Shown one piece after another: positions 23,097 to 32,003 of a stretch of DNA of 55,018 nt (positions are counted from its first letter, which is position 1; each line of letters opens with the position of its first letter). The notes below the pieces were generated by a model, which made no database searches, was not told the DNA's origin, and saw nothing but the letters and a program-made list of their open reading frames with translations. This stretch comes from Lautropia sp. (GTDB lineage Bacteria > Pseudomonadota > Gammaproteobacteria > Burkholderiales > Burkholderiaceae_E). The stretch spans positions 1-55,018 of the forward strand of contig JAUNHU010000008.1 in NCBI GenBank assembly GCA_030523825.1. Reading direction: 5' to 3'. A program made the translations under genes and the position numbers.

Positions 23097-24143
23097 TCAG
23101 CCGCCGTGCAGCGGCTGCGCGCACAGCGATGTCATCAGCGCACGCCAGGCCGGCAATTCGGGGTTGCCCGGCTTGCGCAGGCCAAAGAACTGCACGATCA
23201 GCTCGCCGTCATCGGCATAGAGTTCCAGCGACGTGACCGGCCCATCGCTGGTGGGACGGTTGACCACCCACGACGACACGACCGCATCGGTATTCACGTG
23301 CAGGTTGAACGCCGGATCGAGAACGTTGTACCACGGGCCAGTGCGTACCAGCTTCTTCACCGTGCCGCCGTGGATCTGCACCGCCCCGTGATTGCCGGCA
23401 AACACCATGATCGGCAGCCCGGTATCGGATGCGTGCTGCAAAACCTTCTCGATGGCAAGACGATCGACCTGCTGGGCGAGATCGGCGCCCACCGCCGCGA
23501 CGGCCGTGATGCGGCTGAGCTTCATCTTCCGCAGCATCGGGATGAATTCGTGCGGATCGGTCATCGCCAGCCAGCCTTCGCGCAGTGCCCGCTGCGTGTC
23601 CGCATCCAGTTCTGCCCCGTGATCGCGGGGCTTCACCACCGCAGGCTCGAACACCACGGCGTTCTGCGCGCCATCGGGCAGGCGGAACTCGGCGACCAGT
23701 GCCTCCCATGCCGCTGCATCGGTTTCGTCGGTGCGGAAGATCTTGTGCAGTGCCAGGCCCGTCTTGTCGAAGAACTGCAAGCTGATCCGCCCCTTGTCGT
23801 TCACCTCCCACACATGCTGCCAGTGGCTGAAAAACAGGCGCAGGTCGATGTCATTGCCCAGCACCAGCCCCATCTTGTCGAACACATCCACCTGCTCGAA
23901 CTGACCGTAGCGCTCGTGCACCGCCCATTCGTTGCGGGTGAGGCACATGATGCGGCCGAGACTGCCCAGCTTCGGGAAAATGCCTGCCGGCTCGCAGCGC
24001 AACGGCACGGCACTCACACCCAGTTGCAGGGCGACCAGTTCACCCTCCGATACACCCAGCTGCCTTGCGCGCTCACGGATGCGCATGCCCGGATTGGCCG
24101 ACAGGAGGGCCTCGTGACGTGTCCGCAATGACTCGATTGCCAT
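23097..24143 (-). CDS. hmuS: Haem-degrading protein HmuS (HemS/ChuS family)
   Basis: The 348-residue protein has the two-repeat HemS/ChuS architecture. The N-terminal half has IMCLTRNEWAVHERYG and LVLGNDIDLRLFFSHWQHVWEV; the C-terminal half has NHGAVQIHGG and FNLHVNTDAVVSSWVV. His258 in AVQIH corresponds to the axial haem ligand of the C-terminal half in ChuS. These proteins bind haem and in some bacteria cleave it to release iron in the cytoplasm. The ATG at 24143 (MAIESLRTRHEALL) matches the family better than the GTG two codons upstream at 24149. It lies downstream of a terminator-like hairpin that separates it from the HmuY-like gene. Confidence 0.93.
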   Translation of the reverse strand: MAIESLRTRHEALLSANPGMRIRERARQLGVSEGELVALQLGVSAVPLRCEPAGIFPKLGSLGRIMCLTRNEWAVHERYGQFEQVDVFDKMGLVLGNDIDLRLFFSHWQHVWEVNDKGRISLQFFDKTGLALHKIFRTDETDAAAWEALVAEFRLPDGAQNAVVFEPAVVKPRDHGAELDADTQRALREGWLAMTDPHEFIPMLRKMKLSRITAVAAVGADLAQQVDRLAIEKVLQHASDTGLPIMVFAGNHGAVQIHGGTVKKLVRTGPWYNVLDPAFNLHVNTDAVVSSWVVNRPTSDGPVTSLELYADDGELIVQFFGLRKPGNPELPAWRALMTSLCAQPLHGG

Positions 24144-24173
24144 ATTCACTCGATGTCTTGTTCAAAAGAAAAC

Positions 24174-24203
24174 CGGGCCAGTACCCGCACGGATACCGGC
24201 CCG
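24174..24203 (-). terminator. Hairpin with U-tract between hmuY and hmuS (attenuator-like)
   Basis: CGGGCCAGTA (24174-24183) pairs with TACCGGCCCG (24194-24203) over 10 bp with one mismatch and a 10-base loop. On the minus strand, which carries the operon, it is followed by TTTTCTTTTG, a convincing U-tract. It lies in the 97-base gap after the HmuY-like gene and may lower readthrough into hmuSTUV. Confidence 0.7.
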
Positions 24204-24240
24204 TCACCCCGTCAGGATGGGATCACCCGACGGACCTGCT

Positions 24241-25767
24241 TCATTGTGCCGGCTGAACGTCGAACTCGAAAGTCCAGGTCTGCGGCGAGGTCGCGTTATT
24301 GGCGTCCTGGTAGTCGATCTTCGTCAGATGCACACGCGAATAGCTGGTGCCTTCGCCGCTGCGGATGAGCGCGCCCTTGTCGGCATTGGGCGCCAGCGTG
24401 TGCGCCACAGCCGGCCGGCCTGCGGCTGCAGCCAGTTCAGCCGTGGGGTAATAGGTGTAGAACCCGCCGTTGAAGCTGCCGTTGTCATTGCGGGCCGGCT
24501 CGGGCGAGAGGCTGGACTGACGGCGATCCACCGTCCAGGTGGCCGTGGCAGGCAGTTCGGACGAGGTCAGATACGACTCATACTGCTCGGGCTTCGCTGC
24601 GGTGAGCGCGTCGACCACGGGCTTGCTGCCATTGTCGGAATACAGGCTGGAGGGCGTGACACCGACGACGCTGCCGCCCTTGCCCGAACCGGACACGCCG
24701 CCATTCACACGAACCTGATAGCGGTTGAACGCGATGTGCCAGGTACCGCTCTCGCTGGACGGCGTGCCACTGACCAGATCGAAATAGACCCAGCCCTTGG
24801 TGGCATCGACCGTGGCAGTACGCGGCGCGGCACCGGGGTTGGCGCGATCGACCCAGCGGAAGGACGGATGACCGGACACCGTACCCGTGTCGCCACCGTA
24901 GTAACCGGTGAGCTGCAGGGCAAACACCGGTGCATCGGGCGTGCCGGTGGTGCTGTCGTTTTCGTGGTTGGTGGTGATGAGGAACACCCGATAGCTGGGA
25001 TAGAGCAGGTGGTCGTTCTCGCCCTTCAGACCATATTCAAAGGCCGCGCTGTTGATCTGGTTGGTGCCGCGGAAGGCGCTCTGTGCCACGTCGGGGAAAT
25101 AGAGACGTGCCGGCACCTGATCGCCCGCCGGGAAACGGGTTCCCGCTTTCCACGTCTGCAGCTCGCTCCAGTCGAGGAATGCGCTACGGGCACCAGCGTA
25201 GGTACCGCCCTGCCCTTCGCCATTGGGGCCGCTGTTGGTGCCGACCTGCAGGCCACGCTGGCCCCCCGTCACCTTCATGTCCCAGGCATTGCCCGTACAG
25301 CCCGCCACCTCGGCTGCCGCATCGAAGTCGTAGCACAGCTCGGCGCCATCGGCCGGTGCAGTGAATGTCCAGCTGGCCTTCTTGTTGAACAGGTCGGGGC
25401 CGGCTGCTGCGTTGCCGGCACCACCTGCTCCACCCGCACCAGCGCCACCAGCCCCGCCGGCGCCGGGACCACCGGCCCCCGCACCGCCACCGCCGCCTTC
25501 AGCACCTCCGGCACCAGCACCGCCCGCAGCGCCGGGAGCACCTCCCCCACCACCGCCTGCGGCATCGCTCGCGCCACCACCTGCACCACCGGGGCCACCG
25601 CCCCGCCCGCCACCGCCGCCAGGGCCACCACCCTCTGCACCGGCCAAGGGACGGCCACCTGCGTTGGCCTGCGGCGCCGGCGCGCCGTTGTCACTGCCAC
25701 CACCGCAGCCCGCCAGCAGCAATGCCAGCAAGCCGCTACCCAGAATCCATTTACCGTGTTGTGTCAT
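24241..25767 (-). CDS. hmuY: HmuY-like haem-uptake lipoprotein with Gly-rich linker
   Basis: The ATG at 25767 has a GGGAGA ribosome site 8 bases away and gives 508 residues. The lipobox is LLAGC with Cys21. Residues 36-123 are almost all Gly, Ala and Pro, an extreme low-complexity linker that could form a flexible stalk. Two HmuY-like modules follow: CYDFDAAAEVAGC (Cys145 and Cys157) with WDMKVTGG, and GWVYFDL then TWHIAFNRYQVRVNGG (342-357), the strongest match to the HmuY family. HmuY lipoproteins bind haem or haem from haemoglobin and pass it to a TonB-dependent receptor. The gene directly follows that receptor gene in the haem locus, which supports the role. A paralogue lies at 14985-16517. 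The symbol is a family name; haem binding is inferred. Confidence 0.82.
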   Translation of the reverse strand: MTQHGKWILGSGLLALLLAGCGGGSDNGAPAPQANAGGRPLAGAEGGGPGGGGGRGGGPGGAGGGASDAAGGGGGGAPGAAGGAGAGGAEGGGGGAGAGGPGAGGAGGAGAGGAGGAGNAAAGPDLFNKKASWTFTAPADGAELCYDFDAAAEVAGCTGNAWDMKVTGGQRGLQVGTNSGPNGEGQGGTYAGARSAFLDWSELQTWKAGTRFPAGDQVPARLYFPDVAQSAFRGTNQINSAAFEYGLKGENDHLLYPSYRVFLITTNHENDSTTGTPDAPVFALQLTGYYGGDTGTVSGHPSFRWVDRANPGAAPRTATVDATKGWVYFDLVSGTPSSESGTWHIAFNRYQVRVNGGVSGSGKGGSVVGVTPSSLYSDNGSKPVVDALTAAKPEQYESYLTSSELPATATWTVDRRQSSLSPEPARNDNGSFNGGFYTYYPTAELAAAAGRPAVAHTLAPNADKGALIRSGEGTSYSRVHLTKIDYQDANNATSPQTWTFEFDVQPAQ

Positions 25768-25854
25768 GAAAAATATCTCCCGATCAAGATTTTTTAAAAG
25801 GATATTGAATGGAGCCGCCAGCAGAGGTGCCACGGCTTTCGTCCCCTTGAAGCA

Positions 25855-27915
25855 TCAGGGGTCGCCCACCCGGGCCAGATCCTCGCCGTAGCGGATGCCC
25901 AGCATCAGCATCCGCCCCGATATCGGCCCCAACTGGTGGTCCTGCGCAAAATTGCGTTGCTCGTCGAACAGGTTGTCGGCCTGCAGCGAGACGCTCAGAT
26001 GGCGGCCGATCTGCTGGCGCAACATCAGGTCCACCGTGGTCCACGCATCCGAATACAGACGCCGTGCCGAATCGCTGAGTTCCCGGCTCTGATGACGCAC
26101 GCGCGTGGTGAGCGTGGTGCCGGGCAGCATCTGCCAGTCTGCCCCGAAGCGGGCCATGTGCCGTGGCCGCTGGGTCAGCTCACCGCCGGTGTCGAGATTG
26201 CGGGCCGAGGTAAGGGTGTATGCCGCGGTGAAGCGCCAGGTGGATGAAGGCTGCCAGGAGGCAACCGTTTCGATGCCCTGCGTGCGGGCTCGCGCCACGT
26301 TGCGGTAGTTGTAGGTGGCAACCCCGCCCTGATCGCGGCTGTTGTTGCGATCCACCTCGATCAGGTCGCTGACACGATTGCGCCAGGCATTCACGTCCAG
26401 CGACCAGTCCGAGCCCTGCGCAAGCACCAGTCCGAGTTGCAGGCCGGTGGACGATTCGGGTTTGAGCTGCGGATTGCCGACCACCATGTAGCCGAGCGCG
26501 CTGTGATCGAACAGGTAGTGCCGCTCCTTCAGATTGGGCACGCGATAGCCCTTGCCCGCGCTGACCCGCAGCGTAAGGGTGCGCTCGCCGGCCTCAAGCA
26601 ACCGGCCACGCACGGCCAGCTTGGGCGCCCAGTGTCCGCCAAAATCCGAATCATCCTGCCAGCGCACCCCGCCCACCACTTCCCAGGCAGGCGTGACGAA
26701 CACATCGCCCTGCAGGAAAAGTTCGTGGCTCTTGCGGCTGACGGCACCACTGCCCGTCAGCTCGTTGGCACCGTTCTGGCGCTGGTCGAGATTCTCGCGG
26801 TGCAGGTCGAGCCCCCACTGCCAGGCTTGCGTGACCAGCGGCGGCAGATCCCATTGCAGGCTGAGGTGTTCGTTCTTCTGGCGCGAACTGCGGTCCACCT
26901 GCAGGACGCCGTTGGCATGATTGCGACTGATGCTGTCATAGCGTTCGCTGAGGCCGCGCACGTCCACCACCGAACCATGCGCAAGGCGATGGCGTGCGCG
27001 CAGCACCAGGCGGTCGCGGTCGATGTCTTCCGTCTTGTGCAGCGGCACCATGCGCGGTGGCCTGAACTGCTCGTAACGCTGCAGGTCCTTTTCCTGATAG
27101 TGACTGAATTCGGCGCCAAGATCGGTACCCTCGGCCGGCGAGAACGACAGCTTGCCAGCGACCTGCTGCCGTCGGATGCGGTCGCCCTGCCGGGCCCAGC
27201 CCGCCGGGTTCACCCCGAAACCGTCATCATCCAGCCGGTCGAGCGCCAGCCGTCCACGCAGCCGCTTCGAGCCCCCTTCCAGCTCGGCCTGATACTCGCG
27301 GATGGCATCATCCACCCGCTTGCCGGAATGATTCTGGCGACCGCGCGTGCCCACACCCACACCGGCAGCACCGCGCAGCCCGGCACGCGGCGCACGGGTG
27401 ATGACATTGACCACCCCGCCCATCGCCGCACTGCCATATTGGGCGGATGCCGCGCCCTTCACCACCTCGATGCGCTCGACATCGCTGAGCAGGTACTGCG
27501 CCAGATCCACCGTGGAATTGGTGCTGGCCGCGATGGGCAGGCCGTCGATGAGCACCAGCACCTGGTCGCTGCTGAGCCCCTGCATGATGAGCCGGAAGCC
27601 CGATTTGCCGCCTCCGCCACCGCTGGCCAGATCCTGGATCTGCAGGCCCGGCACGTTGGCCAAAGCCTCTTTCAGCGTGCTGGCGCCGGTGGCTTCCAGC
27701 TCGGCCCGGTCCACCACCTCGGTGCGCACAGGGGCATCCACCCGGTTCTTTTCGGTGCGGGTGCCGGTGACGACGATGTCGTCGAGCGTGTGGGCCGGCA
27801 TGGAGGTCATGCGCCGTCCAGACAGGGTCTTGTCGGCGGAAGGCTGCGCACCGGCACTACCCAGAGACAGCCCTGTCAGCAGCAGGGAAGCAACAAGGGA
27901 ACGGGTACGGAACAT
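25855..27915 (-). CDS. hmuR: TonB-dependent haem/haemoglobin receptor HmuR
   Basis: The 686-residue outer-membrane receptor starts with a Sec signal (MFRTRSLVASLLLTGLSLG, cut after AGA). The N-terminal plug contains DDIVVTGTRTEKNR (TonB box region), LKEALANVPGLQIQ, VLVLIDGLPI and VERIEVVKGAASAQYGSAAMGGVVNVI. The C-terminal part is a beta-barrel. The haem-receptor FRAP/NPNL-type pair appears as YRVPNLKERHYLF with GNPQLKPESS near residues 455-490, and a His lies between. Its first ATG at 27915 is 37 bases downstream of a Fur-box-like site. The neighbours, a HmuY-like lipoprotein and HmuSTUV, support haem as ligand, but a siderophore receptor cannot be excluded from sequence alone. Confidence 0.88.
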   Translation of the reverse strand: MFRTRSLVASLLLTGLSLGSAGAQPSADKTLSGRRMTSMPAHTLDDIVVTGTRTEKNRVDAPVRTEVVDRAELEATGASTLKEALANVPGLQIQDLASGGGGGKSGFRLIMQGLSSDQVLVLIDGLPIAASTNSTVDLAQYLLSDVERIEVVKGAASAQYGSAAMGGVVNVITRAPRAGLRGAAGVGVGTRGRQNHSGKRVDDAIREYQAELEGGSKRLRGRLALDRLDDDGFGVNPAGWARQGDRIRRQQVAGKLSFSPAEGTDLGAEFSHYQEKDLQRYEQFRPPRMVPLHKTEDIDRDRLVLRARHRLAHGSVVDVRGLSERYDSISRNHANGVLQVDRSSRQKNEHLSLQWDLPPLVTQAWQWGLDLHRENLDQRQNGANELTGSGAVSRKSHELFLQGDVFVTPAWEVVGGVRWQDDSDFGGHWAPKLAVRGRLLEAGERTLTLRVSAGKGYRVPNLKERHYLFDHSALGYMVVGNPQLKPESSTGLQLGLVLAQGSDWSLDVNAWRNRVSDLIEVDRNNSRDQGGVATYNYRNVARARTQGIETVASWQPSSTWRFTAAYTLTSARNLDTGGELTQRPRHMARFGADWQMLPGTTLTTRVRHQSRELSDSARRLYSDAWTTVDLMLRQQIGRHLSVSLQADNLFDEQRNFAQDHQLGPISGRMLMLGIRYGEDLARVGDP

Positions 27916-27951
27916 GGCACAGGTATGTCAGCAGATAAAGACTATGACATA

Positions 27952-27970
27952 GATAATAATAAAGATTCTT
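27952..27970. promoter_or_regulatory. Fur-box-like site upstream of hmuR
   Basis: GATAATAATAAAGATTCTT matches the 19-base Fur consensus GATAATGATAATCATTATC at about 14 of 19 positions. It lies 37 bases upstream of the hmuR start in an AT-rich region that contains TTGTTT and TATTAT hexamers on the minus strand. Iron-dependent repression of the hmu operon would fit. Fur binding is inferred. Confidence 0.6.
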
Positions 27971-27991
27971 GTTAAAAAACAACGCAATGAC

Positions 27992-28027
27992 AAAAAAAAC
28001 CGCCGACCCGAATCCGGATCGACGGTT
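27992..28027 (-). terminator. Terminator of the small lipoprotein gene at 28126-28518
   Basis: AACCGCCGA (27998-28006) pairs with TCGACGGTT (28019-28027) with one G-U-like mismatch. On the minus strand it is followed by eight T residues (complement of 27992-27999). Confidence 0.7.
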
Positions 28028-28125
28028 CTGACCCATTACCCCACCGGGAAGGCGGATGAAACGGGTTTCATGCTGCACCGGGAGTTGCGAGGCATTCCCC
28101 CGGCGCAAGCACGGACACGCGGCAA

Positions 28126-28518
28126 TTACTTGCTGAACATGCCCTTGGCCTTGTCAGCAGCCTTGTCCTTGTACTCACCGGCCTTTGCCTTGGCCTTGTC
28201 CATGTAGGAACCGGAGGTCGACTGGCTGTCTTCGGCTGCAGGAGCAGGCGTGGTGGCTGCGTCATGCGAGTGTTGCATTGCATCAGGCGACTGATGCTGC
28301 ATGCTATCGGTCGACTGATTCATCGAATCGGTGGTGGTGTTTGCTGCGTCGGTGGCAGCGCCCTCTGCCTCGGGCGTGGTGCCCATCACTTTTTCCTTGG
28401 CTTTGCTACCCAGGTTGGAAGCACCTTCCTTGATGCTGGAGCCAGCATCGGACAGGCTGCTGCAACCAGCCAGAACCAGGGAAGAAGCAACCAGCGCTGC
28501 GCTCAGATACTTGATCAT
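28126..28518 (-). CDS. Small lipoprotein with Lys/Ala-rich C-terminus
   Basis: The ATG at 28518 follows an AAGGAGA ribosome site and yields 130 residues. The lipobox is VLAGC with Cys17 in MIKYLSAALVASSLVLAGCSS. A middle region has imperfect repeats of the type TDSMNQSTDSMQHQSPDAMQ, and the ends are Lys/Ala-rich (KAKEKVMG, and YMDKAKAKAGEYKDKAADKAKG), like LEA-style or CsbD-like helices. I do not recognise a named family and assign no function. It may be a stress-related lipoprotein. The gene is separated from hmuR by its own terminator and from pyrC by 285 bases, so it is probably monocistronic. Confidence 0.75.
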   Translation of the reverse strand: MIKYLSAALVASSLVLAGCSSLSDAGSSIKEGASNLGSKAKEKVMGTTPEAEGAATDAANTTTDSMNQSTDSMQHQSPDAMQHSHDAATTPAPAAEDSQSTSGSYMDKAKAKAGEYKDKAADKAKGMFSK

Positions 28519-28803
28519 CAAAATCTCCTTGAAAGGAAACAACGATTGAAGGAACGATGCCTTGCCGGCGCACAGGCAGGTGAATGAAACCTGCTCAGGA
28601 CAGGCGGAATACGGCACCCAAAGGCGCTGCCCCTGAAAGCCCATGAAAGGAGTTGCCGGCACAACACTGCTGATGCTAGCCCATCTGCCCCGGAAATGCC
28701 GTCGTCAACCGGAACGAACACGGGTATTCGAGAGATTTACGCCATCCACAATGCAAAAGCTGGTCAAACATCCTTAGAGTGTGTTTCCCGGACAGACTGC
28801 AGC

Positions 28804-29907
28804 TCAACGCAGCTGCAGGCCGGATGGCTCCACCTGCCACGGAATCGTTTCACCGCCTGCCAGCGGCACGATTTCGGTGCCGGCATAGGGCAGGGTTTCG
28901 GGGATGCTCCATTCACGCCGGCGCAGGGTGATCGTGCCTTCGTTCAGCGGGCGCTTGTGGAAACGCGCACCGTGCACGCTGGCAAAACCTTCCAGCTTGT
29001 CGAGCGCACCAGCCGCCTCGAAGGCCCAGGCGTAGAGCGCCATCGCATGCGGCGCGCTGTAGCAGCCCGCACAGGCCGTGCCGTGCTCCTTCAGCATGCG
29101 CGCGTGCGGTGCGCTATCGGTCCCCAGGAAGAAACGCGGATCACCGCTGGTGGCCACTTCCATCAGCGCGGCCCGGTGCGTTTCACGCTTCAATACCGGC
29201 AGGCAATACCAGTGCGGACGCAGACCACCGGTAAAGATCGCATTGCGGTTGTAGAGCAGATGCTGCGGCGTGATGGTGGCGCCCAGCAGCCCCGGCGCGG
29301 CCGTATCGGTTTTCACGTATTCGGCTGCCTGACGGGTGGTAATGTGCTCGAACACCACCCGCAACGTGGGCAGGCGCTCGCGCAGCGGAATCATCACCCG
29401 GTCGATGAACACGGCCTCACGGTCGAACACGTCCACCGCCGGATCGACCACCTCGCCATGCACCAGCAGCGGCAGATCCAGCTCGGCCATCGCTTCCAGC
29501 ACCGGCATCACGCGGTCGATGCTGCTTACCCCGGCATCGGAATTGGTGGTGGCGCCAGCCGGGTACAGCTTGACGGCAGCCACCACATCGCCCGCCACCG
29601 CCTCGCGGATATCTTCCACCGATGTCTTTTCAGTAAGATAAAGTGTCATCAGCGGCTTGAAGCTGTCGGCCTGCTGCTGCGTGAGTTCTCCACGCACGGC
29701 GGCTTCATTCAACGCCGCACGGATGCGCGCACGGTACTCGGTTGCCGCAGCCACCGTGGTAATGGGCGGCTTCAGGTTGGGCATGATGATCGCCTGACCA
29801 AACTGGCGGGCGCTGGCTGCCACGACCGACTGCAACGCCACACCATCGCGCAGGTGAAGATGCCAGTCGTCCGGCGCTCTGAGGGTCAGGGTATCCGTGT
29901 CTGCCAT
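28804..29907 (-). CDS. pyrC: Dihydroorotase PyrC
   Basis: PyrC cyclises carbamoyl aspartate to dihydroorotate in pyrimidine synthesis. The 367-residue enzyme is the class II type. The zinc ligands DWHLHLRDG (His16 and His18), the carboxylated Lys in VAAVKLYPAGATTNSDAGV, LLVHGEV, VFEHIT and the catalytic Asp in LGTDSAPH are all present. It is somewhat longer than E. coli PyrC. The ATG at 29907 matches the family start (MADTDTLTLRAPDDWHLH). It seems to stand alone on the minus strand. A palindrome (CTGCAGCT-AGCTGCAG) overlaps its 3' end, but there is no T-run and I do not call it a terminator. Confidence 0.96.
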   Translation of the reverse strand: MADTDTLTLRAPDDWHLHLRDGVALQSVVAASARQFGQAIIMPNLKPPITTVAAATEYRARIRAALNEAAVRGELTQQQADSFKPLMTLYLTEKTSVEDIREAVAGDVVAAVKLYPAGATTNSDAGVSSIDRVMPVLEAMAELDLPLLVHGEVVDPAVDVFDREAVFIDRVMIPLRERLPTLRVVFEHITTRQAAEYVKTDTAAPGLLGATITPQHLLYNRNAIFTGGLRPHWYCLPVLKRETHRAALMEVATSGDPRFFLGTDSAPHARMLKEHGTACAGCYSAPHAMALYAWAFEAAGALDKLEGFASVHGARFHKRPLNEGTITLRRREWSIPETLPYAGTEIVPLAGGETIPWQVEPSGLQLR

Positions 29908-30199
29908 GAGGGTCGCTCCGCTTCATTAAGGGTCAGACAGGATGATCCCATGAACGGCCCGACAACGGACAGAAAGCGCATGCCGTCACACCCCGGACGC
30001 CGTCTCAACCGGGCATGGGCCCGCCCCACGTCCGGAATTGCCCCCGAATGACACCTCGCTCTGCCGCTCTGGCAGGAGGAGGCTGTCACACCCCGGCCAA
30101 ACCGACTAGGCCAGACGGCGCGAAGCCCCGTCTGCCCGGCCCGCTGCGATGACATAGTGCGACGATCACCCGGTCTGCGCAGCACCGCGCCTGCTCATC

Positions 30200-31792
30200 A
30201 TGAACGCTAATCGTCCCTTGCCCCCCTGCCCTCTCGACGATGCCACCGGAACGGCTCCCCGCATTACCGGGGCCGTCACCGGCAGCCCCGCAGACAGTGC
30301 GCAACGCCACGACGCACTGGCCACACCCGGCGCTCCACTGCAATGCAGGTGGAAACCGGCCTGGTTGCGTGCCGCGCTTGGTGTAGTGATGTCACTGGCC
30401 CTGCTGCTTTCCTTCATCCTGCCCACCGACGCAGCAGCGAAAACCCGCTCCCCCCAGGCCGAGGGGCAGATCATGGAAATGGACGCCAGCGGCCACATGG
30501 TGCAGATCGACACCCGTCCGCGGAAAGCCACCAGGAAGAAAGCCCGGAAAGCGCAGCGAAAAGCAGAAGCCCGTGCGAAACGCACGCGGAAAAAATCCTC
30601 CAGACAGGATGCACGCACCACCCTGCCTGCACAGGGAACCGTCTTGCTGCCTGCGGAAGCTCCCGGCAAAGCCACGGGCAGAGGCCGGCACAGGACGACT
30701 CCCGTCGGCCTGCCCCCTGGCCGCGCCCTGAAGATACTCACCCTGAACGCCGAGCATCTGATGTCGCGCGCCCTGGCAGAACACTGGCTGGGTTGGTGCA
30801 CCGAACAGGGGTGGCGGGATGCCACCGATGTGCCACGCCCGCAGGGATTGCCCTGGTGCGAGGCCCTGAATGGACAGGACACACGGGGACGGCAGATTTT
30901 CAGGGCGGTGCGCTCGATGAAGGACCATGAGGCCAAGATCCGGCAGCTTGGCGAACTGGTGGCGCAGGCCGACCCGGACATTGTGCTGCTGCAGGAGGTG
31001 AGCGATGCCAGGGCCGTGTCGGAGATTCTGGGCGCAGGCTGGTCGATACACAGCACGGCCGAACAATGGCCGAACGGCCCGAAGATTTCGCAGAACATCG
31101 CAGTGGCCTGGCGACCCGAACGGCTGGCCCAGTCTCCACGCATCGAGGTGGTGGATGCACTCAGTCGCCAGGGGGACGATGGCCGCCTGACCCGCCCGGG
31201 CATGGCGCTTCATCTGGAAGCACGACCCGGCCTGTCGCTCGCCATCCTGAATGTTCACCTGAAAGCCGGCTGCCGGCATGGCCGGCTGGAACGCGGCACC
31301 AGTCGTGCTCCTTCACGCCAGTGGCGACGCCATGCCGCCTGTTCCATCCTGCAGGCGCAGGTGCCGGCTCTGGAAGCCTGGCTGGACACGCAGATTGCCG
31401 CCGGTCAGCAGGTGATATTGAGCGGCGATTTCAACCGCAGCCTGCGCGACGAGCTGAAGCTGGCATTGCCGGCACGTGCCGACGGCAGCGATGCTGCTTC
31501 ACCCGCCACGCCGGACACCATTAGCCAGATCAGCAGCATCCTGCCCGAGTTGGACGACGGTCAGCCCGCAGGCAGCCACCTGCTGCTGGTGAAGAATGGC
31601 AACTACCGGCGCCATGCCGACTGCCACCGGCACATCGACCCCTTCGTGCTGAGCCGGGGGCTGCTGCCCTGGTTGCAACAACCGGCAGACGACTTGAGGG
31701 TGGATGTCCTGCCCTTTGCCGGCCCGATCTCACTGTCGGCGCCACGCCCCAGCGACCACTGCCCGCATCTGCTGACCCTGCACTGGCGCTGA
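30200..31792 (+). CDS. Exported endonuclease/exonuclease/phosphatase (EEP) family protein
   Basis: The 530-residue protein has a hydrophobic signal or anchor segment (about 55-80, LGVVMSLALLLSFILP) after a long n-region, then a strikingly basic stretch (about 106-136, many Lys and Arg in RKARKAQRKAEARAKR). The C-terminal EEP domain has the hallmark motifs ILTLNAEHL, DIVLLQEV, LAILNVHLKAG, VILSGDFNRSL and PSDHCPHLL, covering the metal and phosphate ligands (Asn, Glu, His, Asp-x-Asn, Asp-His). EEP enzymes include DNases, phosphatases and sphingomyelinases. Substrate is unknown. The catalytic domain also has six or so Cys/His around CHRHIDPF that may give disulfides after export. The basic part could bind nucleic acid or the cell surface. 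Confidence 0.8.
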   Translation: MNANRPLPPCPLDDATGTAPRITGAVTGSPADSAQRHDALATPGAPLQCRWKPAWLRAALGVVMSLALLLSFILPTDAAAKTRSPQAEGQIMEMDASGHMVQIDTRPRKATRKKARKAQRKAEARAKRTRKKSSRQDARTTLPAQGTVLLPAEAPGKATGRGRHRTTPVGLPPGRALKILTLNAEHLMSRALAEHWLGWCTEQGWRDATDVPRPQGLPWCEALNGQDTRGRQIFRAVRSMKDHEAKIRQLGELVAQADPDIVLLQEVSDARAVSEILGAGWSIHSTAEQWPNGPKISQNIAVAWRPERLAQSPRIEVVDALSRQGDDGRLTRPGMALHLEARPGLSLAILNVHLKAGCRHGRLERGTSRAPSRQWRRHAACSILQAQVPALEAWLDTQIAAGQQVILSGDFNRSLRDELKLALPARADGSDAASPATPDTISQISSILPELDDGQPAGSHLLLVKNGNYRRHADCHRHIDPFVLSRGLLPWLQQPADDLRVDVLPFAGPISLSAPRPSDHCPHLLTLHWR

Positions 31793-32003
31793 GCAGCACG
31801 GGCAGCACATGACACGAACCGGCCGCATCGGACAAAACAATGTGAAGATCAGGCAAGTTCCATGCCATCCAGATGACAGGTCGGCACGATGCGTTATCCT
31901 TGCGGCTTGTCATTCGTGCCAAGCCAGCCGTGGCCGGGCGCCCAGCCAACCCATCCCGGAAGGGTAGCCGCAGATACCTGCGCGCTCCTCGACCCGACCC
32001 ACC

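Noticed and set aside
28798-28819. Terminator at the pyrC 3' end
   Set aside because: A palindrome overlaps the last codons but no T-run follows on the minus strand.
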